NCBI GenBank assembly: GCA_039029535.1
Contig: JBCCFW010000202.1
Span: 1-13,074 of the forward strand
DNA: 13,074 nucleotides
Direction of reading: 5' to 3'
Origin: JBCCFW01 sp039029535
GTDB lineage: Bacteria > Acidobacteriota > JBCCFW01
The position numbers were made by a program, and so were the translations under genes. The notes below the pieces were generated by a model. It saw only the letters and a program-made list of their open reading frames with translations. It made no database searches and had not been told where the DNA came from. Positions 1 through 7,396 of the stretch are shown one piece after another. Numbering within the stretch: position 1 is the stretch's first letter; each line of letters opens with the position of its first letter.

Positions 1-492
<492 letters not shown>

Positions 493-666
493 GCTTCGGT
501 CTCCGGGGCGAGGCTCCGCCCTGCTCCCCGATGACGCCGTCGGACGGACGCGACCGGAGCTGGGGGAACCGATCTCGGCGGGGGTTCCGTCCGCTCCTCG
601 CGGGAGGGCTGGACCCGCGACGAGTGGGGGTCCCGACAGCTCACGACGTCCGGGGAAGCAACCTTT

Positions 667-672
667 ATTATA
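667..672 (-). promoter_or_regulatory. Candidate gyrB promoter -10 box
   Basis: On the minus strand this reads TATAAT, a perfect -10 hexamer in an otherwise GC-rich 189-bp gap between recF and gyrB. It lies just downstream of the recF stop (682-684). No good -35 hexamer is found at 16-18 bp. If used, the gyrB leader would be about 170 nt long. The rest of the gap (493-666) holds no gene that I recognise, only small GC stems such as GGGCG/CGCCC at 506-521, next to the gyrB ribosome-binding site. Confidence 0.4.
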
Positions 673-681
673 TGCGAACCG

Positions 682-1827
682 TCACGCTTCGGTGAGAGAA
701 CCTGACCTCACCTCGTAAAAAATCGCGTCCTCGGGCCGTTTCGGGAACAAGTCGCGCTTCGAGGAGGTCAACACGGCCTGACCCTGCCCCCCCACCCGCT
801 CGAGGAAGGTCCGCAGCCGCGTCGGGTCGATCTCGGTGTCGACATCATCCACCAGCAAAAGGGGCGGTTCGCCACGCTTTTCTTGGAAGATCTCGACCTT
901 GGCGACCTTGAGCGCGAGGAGGGCGTTTCGCTGCTGACCGGATGACGCGAAGCGGCGCAGGTCCCGGCCCGAGGTCTCGAGCCGGAGGTCGTCGCGGTGG
1001 GGTCCGACGAGGGCCGCACCCGAGGCCAGCTCGCGCTCGAGCTGGGCGTCGGTGAGCTCGTGCAGGGCCTGCCGGACCTCCGCGGGATCGAGGTCCTCAC
1101 CGGCGTCGTGGGCGGCGCTCAGGCTCTCGTGTCGGGACACGACGTCCTGCAAGCCGATGCGGAGGGGCTCGCTGTCGGGCAGGAAGCGGGGACCAACGGT
1201 CTCGAGAGCCTGGCGCAGGCGACGCACGTAGCCGCGTCGGGCCAGCACGAGACCGGCCCCGTCGTCGACGAGACGCTCGTTCCAGGCCAGCAGCTCACGA
1301 CGGGCCTCGGGACCCGGCTGAGAGCCACAGCGACGCAGCAGGGCGTTCTTCTGACGCAAGGTCCGACGGTGGGAGGCGAGGAGCTGCAGGTACCCGTCGT
1401 GGATGCCGAGCAGCCCGCGATCGAGGAAGTCGCGACGGTCCTGGGGTGAGCCCCGCACGACCGCGGCGTGAGCGGAGGTGATGGCCACCACCGAAAACTG
1501 ACCGACGTACTCCGAGAGCGGCACCTCGACGCCGCCGAGCCAGGTCTCCCGTCGACCCCCCTGGTGCTGCACCGCGAGCTGCACCCGGCGGCCGTCGTCC
1601 TCTTCCAGCTCACCGCGGACGTGGAAGGTGTCGGTGCCGTGACGCGAGATCTCCGCCGCCTTCGCCCGTCGGAAGGAGCGGGTCGACGAGAGCACGCCGA
1701 TGGCCTCGAGGAAGCTGGTCTTGCCCTGGCCGTTGTCGCCGAGCAAGACGGTCGTGCTCGGCGCGAGCGCGACCTCGTCGTCATCGAGGTTGCGGAAGCT
1801 GCCGTGAGCGACCTGACGGAGCCTCAC
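682..1827 (-). CDS. recF: DNA replication and repair protein RecF
   Basis: RecF is an SMC-like ABC-type ATPase. With RecO and RecR it loads RecA at single-strand gaps and helps restart stalled forks. From the GTG at 1827 the protein is 381 residues, close to the usual 360-380. Family landmarks are all present: FRNL at 11-14, Walker A GDNGQGKT at 30-37, GPHRDDL at 275-281, the ABC signature SSGQQR at 295-300, and Walker B LLLVDDVDTEID at 323-334. The frame is open back to an ATG at 1899, which would add 24 residues and overlap dnaN by 53 nt. I prefer 1827 because RecF proteins normally begin a few residues before the beta-strand leading to the FRN motif, and because it sits 16 nt past the dnaN stop. 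No strong Shine-Dalgarno precedes either start, so translational coupling to dnaN is likely. The gene sits between dnaN and gyrB, the standard order. Confidence 0.95.
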   Translation of the reverse strand: MRLRQVAHGSFRNLDDDEVALAPSTTVLLGDNGQGKTSFLEAIGVLSSTRSFRRAKAAEISRHGTDTFHVRGELEEDDGRRVQLAVQHQGGRRETWLGGVEVPLSEYVGQFSVVAITSAHAAVVRGSPQDRRDFLDRGLLGIHDGYLQLLASHRRTLRQKNALLRRCGSQPGPEARRELLAWNERLVDDGAGLVLARRGYVRRLRQALETVGPRFLPDSEPLRIGLQDVVSRHESLSAAHDAGEDLDPAEVRQALHELTDAQLERELASGAALVGPHRDDLRLETSGRDLRRFASSGQQRNALLALKVAKVEIFQEKRGEPPLLLVDDVDTEIDPTRLRTFLERVGGQGQAVLTSSKRDLFPKRPEDAIFYEVRSGSLTEA

Positions 1828-1843
1828 GAGGGTCGGACCGGGA

Positions 1844-2962
1844 TCAGGACAGGCGCATCGGCATGATGACGTAGCGATGCTCGAGCTCGGTCTCGCCACC
1901 GGGCACGAACAGGGCCTGGGTCGAGGAGTCCTTGAGGTGGATCTCGATCATCTCGTCGGGCACCGCCTGGAGGAACTGGCGGATGTACTCGTAGTTGAGC
2001 CCGATCTTGGCCTCGCCGCCGGTGATCTCGGCCGGGAGATCCTCGCTGGCCTCACCCATGTTCGGGTTGGTGGTCGAGACGCTGAGGTTCCCGTCGGAGA
2101 GACCCAGCGCCACCATCCGCGCCGTGTCGTTGGTGAGCACGGCCACGCGGGTGATGACGGCGTCGAAGGCCTCCCGAGACACCTTCGCGATGACCTGGTT
2201 GTCGTCGGGCAGCACGCGCTCGTAGCGGGGGAAGGCCCCCTCGAGCAAGCGGGCGTAGAGAGTCCGTCGGCCGGCCCGGAAGAAGACGTGGTTGTCCTGA
2301 GCCGTGAGCTCGAGCTCTTCGTTCTCGTCCTGGACCTTGAAGCGGAGGAGCTCCTGAAGCGCCTTTCGCGGCACGAGGACGCTCATCTCCTCTTCGAGCT
2401 CGGGAGAGGCGTAGGCACGGTTCACGTAGGCGAGGCGATGGCCGTCAGTGGCGACCAGGGTGACCGAGTCCTTGGTGATCTTGAGCAGGGCACCGTTGAT
2501 CGAGAAGCGGGTGTTCTCGGTGGTGACCGCGAAGATCACCCGCGACAGCATCTGGTGGAAGGAGGACAGCGGGAGCTTGACGGTGACGCCGTCTTCCGGG
2601 AACGCGGGCTGCGCCGGGAAGTCACCCTCGGGCAGGCCGACGACGCGACCGTTGAAGGAGCCGGACTTCACCGCCACCCAGTCGTTGCTCTTGGACTCGA
2701 GATGGACGGCATCGCCATCGAGGGCACGCACGACGTCGTGGAGCTTGCGGGCAGGGACGGCCGCGGCGCCTTGTCCCTCCACCTCGGCTGCGCAGCGAGT
2801 GCGAAGACCGACCTCCAAGTCGGTGGCCAGGAGCTCGAGGCCATCGCCATCGGTGCGCACGAGCATGTGCGACAGGATGGGGATGGTCGACTTGCTCTCC
2901 ACCACTCCCTGAGTGAGGCTGAGCTCTTCGTGGAGAGCTGCTCGGGCAACGCTGAACTTCAT
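1844..2962 (-). CDS. dnaN: DNA polymerase III beta subunit (sliding clamp)
   Basis: DnaN forms the dimeric ring that tethers DNA polymerase III to its template and serves as a hub for repair and initiation-control proteins. The 372-residue product has the family's typical length. It shows the N-terminal MKFSV start, the SKSTIPILSHMLV region, the LEVGLRT strand, and the closing MPMRL motif just before the C-terminus, part of the hydrophobic partner-binding pocket. The ATG at 2962 has AGGAG 7 nt upstream. A GTG immediately before it, at 2965, is also in frame but is too close to that ribosome-binding site. It follows dnaA across a 434-bp gap that probably contains oriC, and precedes recF by 16 nt. 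A TAGGAT box and an imperfect hairpin (about 3003-3023) in its leader could mark its own promoter, but this is weak. Confidence 0.97.
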   Translation of the reverse strand: MKFSVARAALHEELSLTQGVVESKSTIPILSHMLVRTDGDGLELLATDLEVGLRTRCAAEVEGQGAAAVPARKLHDVVRALDGDAVHLESKSNDWVAVKSGSFNGRVVGLPEGDFPAQPAFPEDGVTVKLPLSSFHQMLSRVIFAVTTENTRFSINGALLKITKDSVTLVATDGHRLAYVNRAYASPELEEEMSVLVPRKALQELLRFKVQDENEELELTAQDNHVFFRAGRRTLYARLLEGAFPRYERVLPDDNQVIAKVSREAFDAVITRVAVLTNDTARMVALGLSDGNLSVSTTNPNMGEASEDLPAEITGGEAKIGLNYEYIRQFLQAVPDEMIEIHLKDSSTQALFVPGGETELEHRYVIMPMRLS

Positions 2963-3399
2963 CACTTGGCTCCTGCTGTCCGCAGCCTCAATCCTACCCT
3001 TGCAATCCCTCTCGGAGAGATTGGATCTAGTCGTTGCAGTAGGTCCTGTGGATCGGTGGAAGAGAGGGACAGGTCCCGCGGGATGAAGGACTTGCGTCGT
3101 GGATGCTCCGGCGGATGACCGAGGGGTCCGCTGCGGATGGATCTCGGACCCTCGAATTCATCCACCGACATCCACAGCCATCCACCGTTCTTCATGCACT
3201 GCCTTCGGATTCTTCGACGGGCTGAGATCGCGAATTTTCTCAAGGAGACGGCCTCTCAGGCCCGATCGCGAAATTGGACCGAGTGCGCTTCGGAGAGGGA
3301 CTCTGGGCCCGAGAACGGGACGCAGGGAGGCCCTCTCGGCACGATGGCAGGGGGCCTGGAAGCTGGCGGTCCGGACCCCGCAGGAGGACCGAGACAGAG
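2963..3399. other. Candidate chromosomal origin (oriC) between dnaA and dnaN
   Basis: This non-coding gap holds five exact copies of the DnaA-box core ATCCAC within about 140 bp. Two are inverted (3048-3053 and 3099-3104, read as GTGGAT), and three are direct (3160-3165, 3170-3175, 3180-3185). The best nine-base matches to TTATCCACA are 7/9 at 3047-3055 (reverse), 3158-3166 and 3168-3176. The left copies point one way and the right copies the other. Short AT-rich runs follow at 3231-3240 and 3271-3275, each beside a copy of ATCGCGAA (3227 and 3265), and could be part of an unwinding element. There is also a 7-bp stem GGGTCCG/CGGACCC at 3124-3151 and a 10-bp palindrome GGTCCGGACC at 3368-3377. 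dnaA-dnaN gaps are origins in several phyla, which supports the call, but function is inferred. Confidence 0.55.
3158..3187 (+). repeat. Three tandem 10-bp DnaA-box-like repeats
   Basis: Three consecutive 10-bp units share the core CATCCAC and a final G: TCATCCACCG (3158-3167), ACATCCACAG (3168-3177) and CCATCCACCG (3178-3187). The period is about one helical turn, so DnaA molecules bound here would face the same side of the DNA. The units match the E. coli DnaA box at 7/9, 7/9 and 6/9 positions. They lie inside the candidate origin. Confidence 0.65.
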
Positions 3400-4764
3400 C
3401 TAGTGGATCTCGTCCATGAAGCGGTTCAACAGGACGTTGAACTCGTCGGACTTGGAGGCCTCGGCCGAGATCTTGTTCACGGAGTGGATGACCGTGGAGT
3501 GGTGCTTGCCGCCGAAGCGCTTGCCGATCTCGGGGTAGCTCGACTTGGTCATCTTCTTCGCCAGGTACATCGCGACCTGACGGGGGAAGGAGACCGCGCG
3601 GGCGTTGTTCTTGGCCTTCAGCTCCGAGACCGTCACGTTGTAGTAGTGGGCCACGTAGCGCTGGATGGCCTCGACGGTGACCGGCTTGCTGTCGTCGGGG
3701 AAGATGCCGCGAGTGGCTTCCTTGGCCAGCTCGAGGTCGGGATCTCGACCGCGGAGAGAGGCGAGGGCCTCGATCCGGTTCAGGCAGCCTTCCAGCTCGC
3801 GGATGTTGGTCCGGACGCGGGAGGCGATGAACAAGGCGACGTCGTCGGGGAGGACGGCGTTCTCCATCTCGGCCTTACGGCGGAGGATGGCGAGCTTGGT
3901 CTCCAGGTCGGGTGCCTGGAGGTCCGCGATGAGGCCACACTCGAAGCGGGAACGCAGCCGCTCCTCCAAGGTGGCGATCTCGCGGGGAGCGCAGTCGCTG
4001 GTGAGGACGATCTGCTTCCGGTCCTCGTAGAGCGAGCGGAAGGTGTGGAAGAACTCTTCCTGGGTCGCTTCCTTGCCCTCGAGGAACTGGATGTCGTCGA
4101 CGAGGAGGCAGTCGATGTTGCGGTAGCGCACCCGGAAGTCGTGCTGACGCTTCCAGCGGATGGCGTTGATCATCTCGCACATGAAGCGCTCGGCCGAGAT
4201 GTAGGCCATCCGGAGGTAGTCACCCCGCGGACTGCGACGGCTCATCAGCGCGCGACCGATGGCCTGCATCAGGTGGGTCTTGCCGAGACCCACGCCCCCG
4301 TAGAGGTAGAGCGGGTTGTAGCTCTTGCCGGGGGCGTCGGCGACCGCGCGGGCCGCCGCGTGAGCGAACTGGTTGCAGGAGCCGACGACGAAGGTCTCGA
4401 AGGTGTAGCGCTCGTCGAGCTTCGGCATCTCGGGAGCGACGTCGTCCCCGAGCTCGGCGAAGGCCTCGGGCTGAGGGACCTCGCGAGCCTCACTGGGCTC
4501 GACGCCCTCACCGGGCAGGACGAAGGAGATGCGACGCGGCGAGCCGAGGACCTCGGCGACGACCTCTTCCAGGGTGCCGGTGTAGTGGCGCTCCATCCAC
4601 TCTCTGAAGAGAGAGTTCGGGACCTCCACGTGGAGCTCGGATTCGGTCAGGCTCCGCAGCTTGGTCGGCTCGAACCAGTCCCGGTAGGACTTGGGGCCGA
4701 TCCGGCGGGCCAACCGCTTCGATACCGAAGTCCACGAGTCCGGCAATTCAGCCCCCGGCGGCAA
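3400..4764 (-). CDS. dnaA: Chromosomal replication initiator protein DnaA
   Basis: DnaA binds origin boxes, oligomerises with ATP and melts the origin. The product is 454 residues, the usual size. Domain I is at about 7-85 (SYRDWFEPTK, VPNSLFREW) and a short acidic linker at about 85-115. The AAA+ domain has Walker A GGVGLGKT (156-163), Walker B LLVDDIQF (220-227), sensor I IVLTSD, the arginine-finger segment LRSRFECGL and sensor II RELEG (322-326). The C-terminal helix-turn-helix contains the signature FGGKHHSTVIHSVNKI (417-432), where the E. coli base-contacting DHT reads HHS. No ATG or GTG start is available. The frame is closed by a stop at 4825-4827, and TTG codons at 4764 and 4746 are the candidate starts, neither with a strong ribosome-binding site. 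The TTG at 4746 would give a start more like other DnaA proteins. A low-efficiency start would suit a tightly limited protein. Confidence 0.97.
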   Translation of the reverse strand: MPPGAELPDSWTSVSKRLARRIGPKSYRDWFEPTKLRSLTESELHVEVPNSLFREWMERHYTGTLEEVVAEVLGSPRRISFVLPGEGVEPSEAREVPQPEAFAELGDDVAPEMPKLDERYTFETFVVGSCNQFAHAAARAVADAPGKSYNPLYLYGGVGLGKTHLMQAIGRALMSRRSPRGDYLRMAYISAERFMCEMINAIRWKRQHDFRVRYRNIDCLLVDDIQFLEGKEATQEEFFHTFRSLYEDRKQIVLTSDCAPREIATLEERLRSRFECGLIADLQAPDLETKLAILRRKAEMENAVLPDDVALFIASRVRTNIRELEGCLNRIEALASLRGRDPDLELAKEATRGIFPDDSKPVTVEAIQRYVAHYYNVTVSELKAKNNARAVSFPRQVAMYLAKKMTKSSYPEIGKRFGGKHHSTVIHSVNKISAEASKSDEFNVLLNRFMDEIH

Positions 4765-4810
4765 GTGAAGGATGCACAGGCCTTCAACAGCTTGTGGAAG
4801 GAGAGAGAGA

Positions 4811-4827
4811 TGATTCGGGGCGAATCA
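4811..4827. repeat. Perfect 17-bp palindrome upstream of dnaA
   Basis: TGATTCG (4811-4817), GGG, CGAATCA (4821-4827): 7-bp arms with a 3-nt centre, 47 bp before the TTG at 4764. It could be an RNA hairpin in the dnaA leader or a dimeric repressor site. The sequence does not say which. Confidence 0.5.
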
Positions 4828-4845
4828 ACCCGCTCTCCCGGGACG

Positions 4846-4869
4846 AAAAATCGGCCACCGTGGGCCGAT
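4846..4869 (-). terminator. Intrinsic-terminator-like hairpin in the dnaA leader
   Basis: On the minus strand, a perfect 7-bp stem ATCGGCC/GGCCGAT with a 6-nt loop is followed by TTTTT and then CG. It points toward dnaA and lies about 80 bp before its start and about 320 bp after the moaDE stop. It may end read-through from pepA-moaDE, or act as an attenuator if the dnaA promoter lies at 4958-4987. The T-run is short, so efficiency is uncertain. Confidence 0.5.
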
Positions 4870-4957
4870 CGCGATGCCTGTTCGAGGTGTTGGTGGTGCC
4901 GTTCTCGGCACGCCCCATCCAGGCCTTCCCTGCTGACTGTCCTGCCGTGAAGACGGG

Positions 4958-4987
4958 AGCATAGCACCCTCCGACCACCAGGATCAA
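4958..4987 (-). promoter_or_regulatory. Candidate dnaA promoter
   Basis: On the minus strand, TTGATC (4987-4982) and TATGCT (4963-4958) are separated by 18 bp, each 4/6 to the sigma-70 consensus. Transcription would start near 4951 and give a leader of about 190 nt that includes both downstream hairpins. The AT-rich patch upstream (5003-5050) could serve as an UP-like element. Confidence 0.35.
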
Positions 4988-5187
4988 CGCTCGATGTGAG
5001 CGAGTCAAAAATGGATGAGTCGAGTCTCTAAATCATTCATTTCATTGAGCTTGCATCGTACCATCACGCAACGTAACGGTGTTGTCCGAGCTTCGTGCGT
5101 GGCCCCTCGACTCGGTCCTCGCTTCCGCCCGTCGGGACCCGGTTCCGGGCACCGGTCAACCAGGCCCATGGGCGGGCTCGGCGGGCC

Positions 5188-5880
5188 TCAGACCCAGCGA
5201 ACGCCTGAATCTGCCGTGTCCTCGTGCTTCCACAAGGGGACAGATTCCTTGACGCGATCCATCGCCAGTCGACAGGCCTGGAAGGCCTCCCATCGATGAG
5301 CGGCGCCACAGGCCACGATCACGCTGGTCTCGCCCACCTCGAGCCGTCCGATCCGGTGGGCGATGGCCAGCCGCGTGCCGGGCCAGCGCTCCTCGACCTC
5401 GACCCGGATCCGGGTCATCTCGGGCACGGCCATCTCCGGATAGGCCTGGTAGTCGATGGCGGTCACCGCGTCGCCCTTGGAGTGATTCCGCACGGTGCCC
5501 TCGAAGGTGAGGATGGCGCCGTGACCGGGCCCACGCACCCAGTTGGTGAGAGCGACCGGATCGAGGACGTCCTCGGTCAGCAGCACGCGCTCGGGCGGCG
5601 GCTCGTCCGGCTCACTCGGGTCATCCGACCCCACGTCGCCCCCGGAGACCGGCGGGAAGAAGGCGAGCTCGTCGCCGTCGGCCAGGGGCTCCTCGGGCTC
5701 GCAGTGCTCGTGATTGCGAGCACAGAGCACGGGAGCGGCCTCGGGCAGGCCGTCCAGCGCATCGCTGCGAAGGAGAGCGAGGACGGCCGCGACGTCGGAC
5801 CCGTCGGGGAGCTCGAGCTCGTTCTCCCGCCAGCCCGCTCGCTCGGCGAGGGAGGCGAAGAGACGAACGCGGACCTTCAC
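5188..5880 (-). CDS. moaDE: Fused molybdopterin synthase, MoaD (small) - MoaE (large) subunits
   Basis: Molybdopterin synthase adds two sulfurs to precursor Z (cPMP) to make molybdopterin. The sulfur arrives as a thiocarboxylate on the C-terminal Gly-Gly of MoaD. Here one 230-residue chain carries both subunits. Residues 1-81 are a ubiquitin-like MoaD (MKVRVRLFASLAERAG at the start, FFPPVSGG at 74-81). A 20-residue acidic, proline-rich linker follows, then MoaE from about 100 (ILTFEGTVRNHSKG, IAHRIGRLEVGETSV, AAHRWEAF, and ESVPLWKHE with the expected active-site lysine K218). Because the Gly-Gly is internal, the chain must be cleaved after residue 81 to act as in the split enzyme. The mycobacterial MoaX fusion is the nearest precedent I know of. 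The ATG at 5880 is 16 nt after the pepA stop with only a weak ribosome-binding site, so the two are probably co-transcribed. No other molybdenum-cofactor genes are in the window. Confidence 0.93.
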   Translation of the reverse strand: MKVRVRLFASLAERAGWRENELELPDGSDVAAVLALLRSDALDGLPEAAPVLCARNHEHCEPEEPLADGDELAFFPPVSGGDVGSDDPSEPDEPPPERVLLTEDVLDPVALTNWVRGPGHGAILTFEGTVRNHSKGDAVTAIDYQAYPEMAVPEMTRIRVEVEERWPGTRLAIAHRIGRLEVGETSVIVACGAAHRWEAFQACRLAMDRVKESVPLWKHEDTADSGVRWV

Positions 5881-5896
5881 GGGCTGACGTCCGGGA

Positions 5897-7396
5897 TCAG
5901 TCGCCGAGCTGTCTCAGCCAGCTCGCCAGCGTCCGGACGCCCGTGCCGGTGGCCCCGGTCGAGCAGTAGGCCTGATCCGAGTGGATCCAGGCGCTGCCGG
6001 CGATGTCGAGATGCGCCCAGGGCAGCTCGTCGGGGACCCAGGCGTCGATGAAGAGGGCCGCGGAGGTGGCGCCGGCGAAGCGCTCACCGAGGTTCTTGAC
6101 GTCGGCGACGTCGCTCTTCACGTGGGACTTGTAGTCCTCGAACATCGGCAGGGGCCAGGCCCGCTCGCCCGTCTCCGCGGCCGCGGCCATGAGGGCGTCG
6201 CGGAGCTCGTCGTGGTGGGTGAACACCGCCGTGGCCTGACCGAGCGCCATGGCGGCGGCACCGGTGAGGGTCGCGAGGTCGACGAGGACGTCGGGCTCGA
6301 TGTCGAGGGCGTAGTGGATGGCATCGACCAGGGTCAGCCGCCCCTCAGCGTCGGTGTTGTGGATCTCGATGGTGCGACCCGACATCGACGTGATGATGTC
6401 GCCGGGCTTGTAGGCACCACCGGACGGCATGTTGTCGCAGGCAGCGATGAAGCCGTGGACCTCGTGGCGGATGCCGAGGTCAGGGAGGCACTCGAACAGG
6501 CCGAGGACGGCCGCCGAGCCGCACATGTCGAACTTCATGTCCTGCATGCCGGCGCCGGGCTTGATCGAGATGCCGCCGGAATCGAAGGTCAGGCCCTTGC
6601 CGACGACCCCGACCGTCTTGCCCTTGCGGCCCTTGCCGGCCGACGGCGTGTAGGTGAGGTGGATGAAGCGGGGCTCGAGCTCGGAGCCCTGGGCGACCGC
6701 CAGGAAGGCGCCCATCTTCTTCTTCTTGATGTCGGCCAGAGTCAGCACCTTGCAGGTGATGCCGTTCTCGGCGTGCTCCTTGGCGATGGCCTGGGCCCGC
6801 TTGGCCATGGCGACTGGAGTGAGGACGTTGCTCGGCTCGTTGCCGAGATCGCGGGCGACGTGGTTGCCCCGGGCGACGGCGCGTCGGAAGGCGACCTCGG
6901 CCTTGGCGCCGGTGCGCGCTTCATCGGACAGGGCGAGCGTGACGTTGCGCGTCGGCGGCGTCTTCTTGCCATTGCCGTCGTCGGACTTGTGGGTGTCGAA
7001 GCTGTAGTCGGCGAGGAAGAGACCCTCGGCCATCGACGCGGCGGCCTCGACGTCGGAGTCGGGCGGCACGACGGTCGCGTTGGTCACCCCGTGCTCGGCG
7101 AGACGACCGAGAAGGACGCCGCCAGCGCGACGCGCCTGTTCGGAAAGAGGGTGAACGCCGCGCTTGCCGAGCCCCACGAAGAGGATGCGGTCGGCTTCGA
7201 CGCCGTCGGGGGCCGGGGCGGAGCGAACCTTGCCCTCCTCACCCGAGAAGGCGTTCTTGGAGAGGATCGCGCGGAGGTCGCGGGCCACGGTCGGCTTGAT
7301 CTCTCCGGCGGCTTCGGCCTCGCCTTCGAACACGGTCACGACGAGAACGTCCGCCTTGATGGACGCGGCATCCGAGCCGCCGAGCTTCAGCTTCAC
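5897..7396 (-). CDS. pepA: Leucyl aminopeptidase, family M17
   Basis: PepA is a cytosolic hexameric two-metal aminopeptidase that trims N-terminal residues from peptides. In E. coli it also binds DNA as an accessory factor in Xer recombination. From the GTG at 7396 it is 499 residues, the normal length. The N-terminal macrodomain-like region (about 1-165) is the less conserved part. The catalytic domain holds GKGLTFDSGGISIKP (267-280: K267, D272, K279), MKFDMCGSAAV (D290) and the M17 signature NTDAEGRL (347-354: D349, E351, R353), which supply the metal ligands and catalytic Lys/Arg. The GTG has AGGAG 9 nt upstream. The frame stays open far upstream, antisense to mtnA, but nothing there resembles M17 sequence. 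It is divergent from mtnA and sits upstream of moaDE in the same direction. Confidence 0.96.
   Translation of the reverse strand: MKLKLGGSDAASIKADVLVVTVFEGEAEAAGEIKPTVARDLRAILSKNAFSGEEGKVRSAPAPDGVEADRILFVGLGKRGVHPLSEQARRAGGVLLGRLAEHGVTNATVVPPDSDVEAAASMAEGLFLADYSFDTHKSDDGNGKKTPPTRNVTLALSDEARTGAKAEVAFRRAVARGNHVARDLGNEPSNVLTPVAMAKRAQAIAKEHAENGITCKVLTLADIKKKKMGAFLAVAQGSELEPRFIHLTYTPSAGKGRKGKTVGVVGKGLTFDSGGISIKPGAGMQDMKFDMCGSAAVLGLFECLPDLGIRHEVHGFIAACDNMPSGGAYKPGDIITSMSGRTIEIHNTDAEGRLTLVDAIHYALDIEPDVLVDLATLTGAAAMALGQATAVFTHHDELRDALMAAAAETGERAWPLPMFEDYKSHVKSDVADVKNLGERFAGATSAALFIDAWVPDELPWAHLDIAGSAWIHSDQAYCSTGATGTGVRTLASWLRQLGD

Larger units (their letters stand above)
4765..5187. other. dnaA leader / intergenic region between moaDE and dnaA
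   Basis: This 423-bp stretch has no convincing gene. Toward dnaA on the minus strand it holds an AT-rich segment (5003-5050, about 35% GC by hand count), a promoter-like pair (4958-4987), a terminator-like hairpin with T-run (4846-4869) and a perfect palindrome (4811-4827). Near moaDE it is GC-rich, with short self-complementary sites (GCCCATGGGC at 5164-5173; CCCGG-TT-CCGGG at 5138-5149) but no clear terminator. The AT-rich patch could be a promoter region or a second part of a bipartite origin. I see no DnaA box better than a weak one near 4794 (TTGTGGAA). Confidence 0.5.

Noticed and set aside
1828..1899. ATG at 1899 as the recF start
   Set aside because: It adds 24 residues with no RecF similarity (Ser/Cys/Pro-rich) and overlaps dnaN by 53 nt. 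RecF proteins begin near residue 25 of that frame.
1877..3118. 413-codon plus-strand frame opposite dnaN
   Set aside because: Shadow of dnaN on the other strand, a common effect of high GC. No recognisable domain.
2962..3243. 93-codon minus-strand frame spanning the dnaA-dnaN gap and ending in TGATG over the dnaN start
   Set aside because: It starts at TTG without a ribosome-binding site, has low-complexity Arg/Pro-rich content with no domain, and covers the DnaA-box-like array. The stop-start overlap could hint at coupling, but the evidence is too thin.
3368..3377. GGTCCGGACC palindrome as a dnaA terminator
   Set aside because: It has no loop of useful size and no T-run on the minus strand, so it does not look like an intrinsic terminator.
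3274..4950. 558-codon plus-strand frame opposite dnaA
   Set aside because: Shadow of dnaA. The composition is Val/Gly/Asp/Leu-rich without motifs, and it conflicts with the unmistakable DnaA.
5015..5299. 94-codon plus-strand frame upstream of dnaA and into moaDE
   Set aside because: It crosses the end of moaDE in antisense and has no ribosome-binding site or domain.
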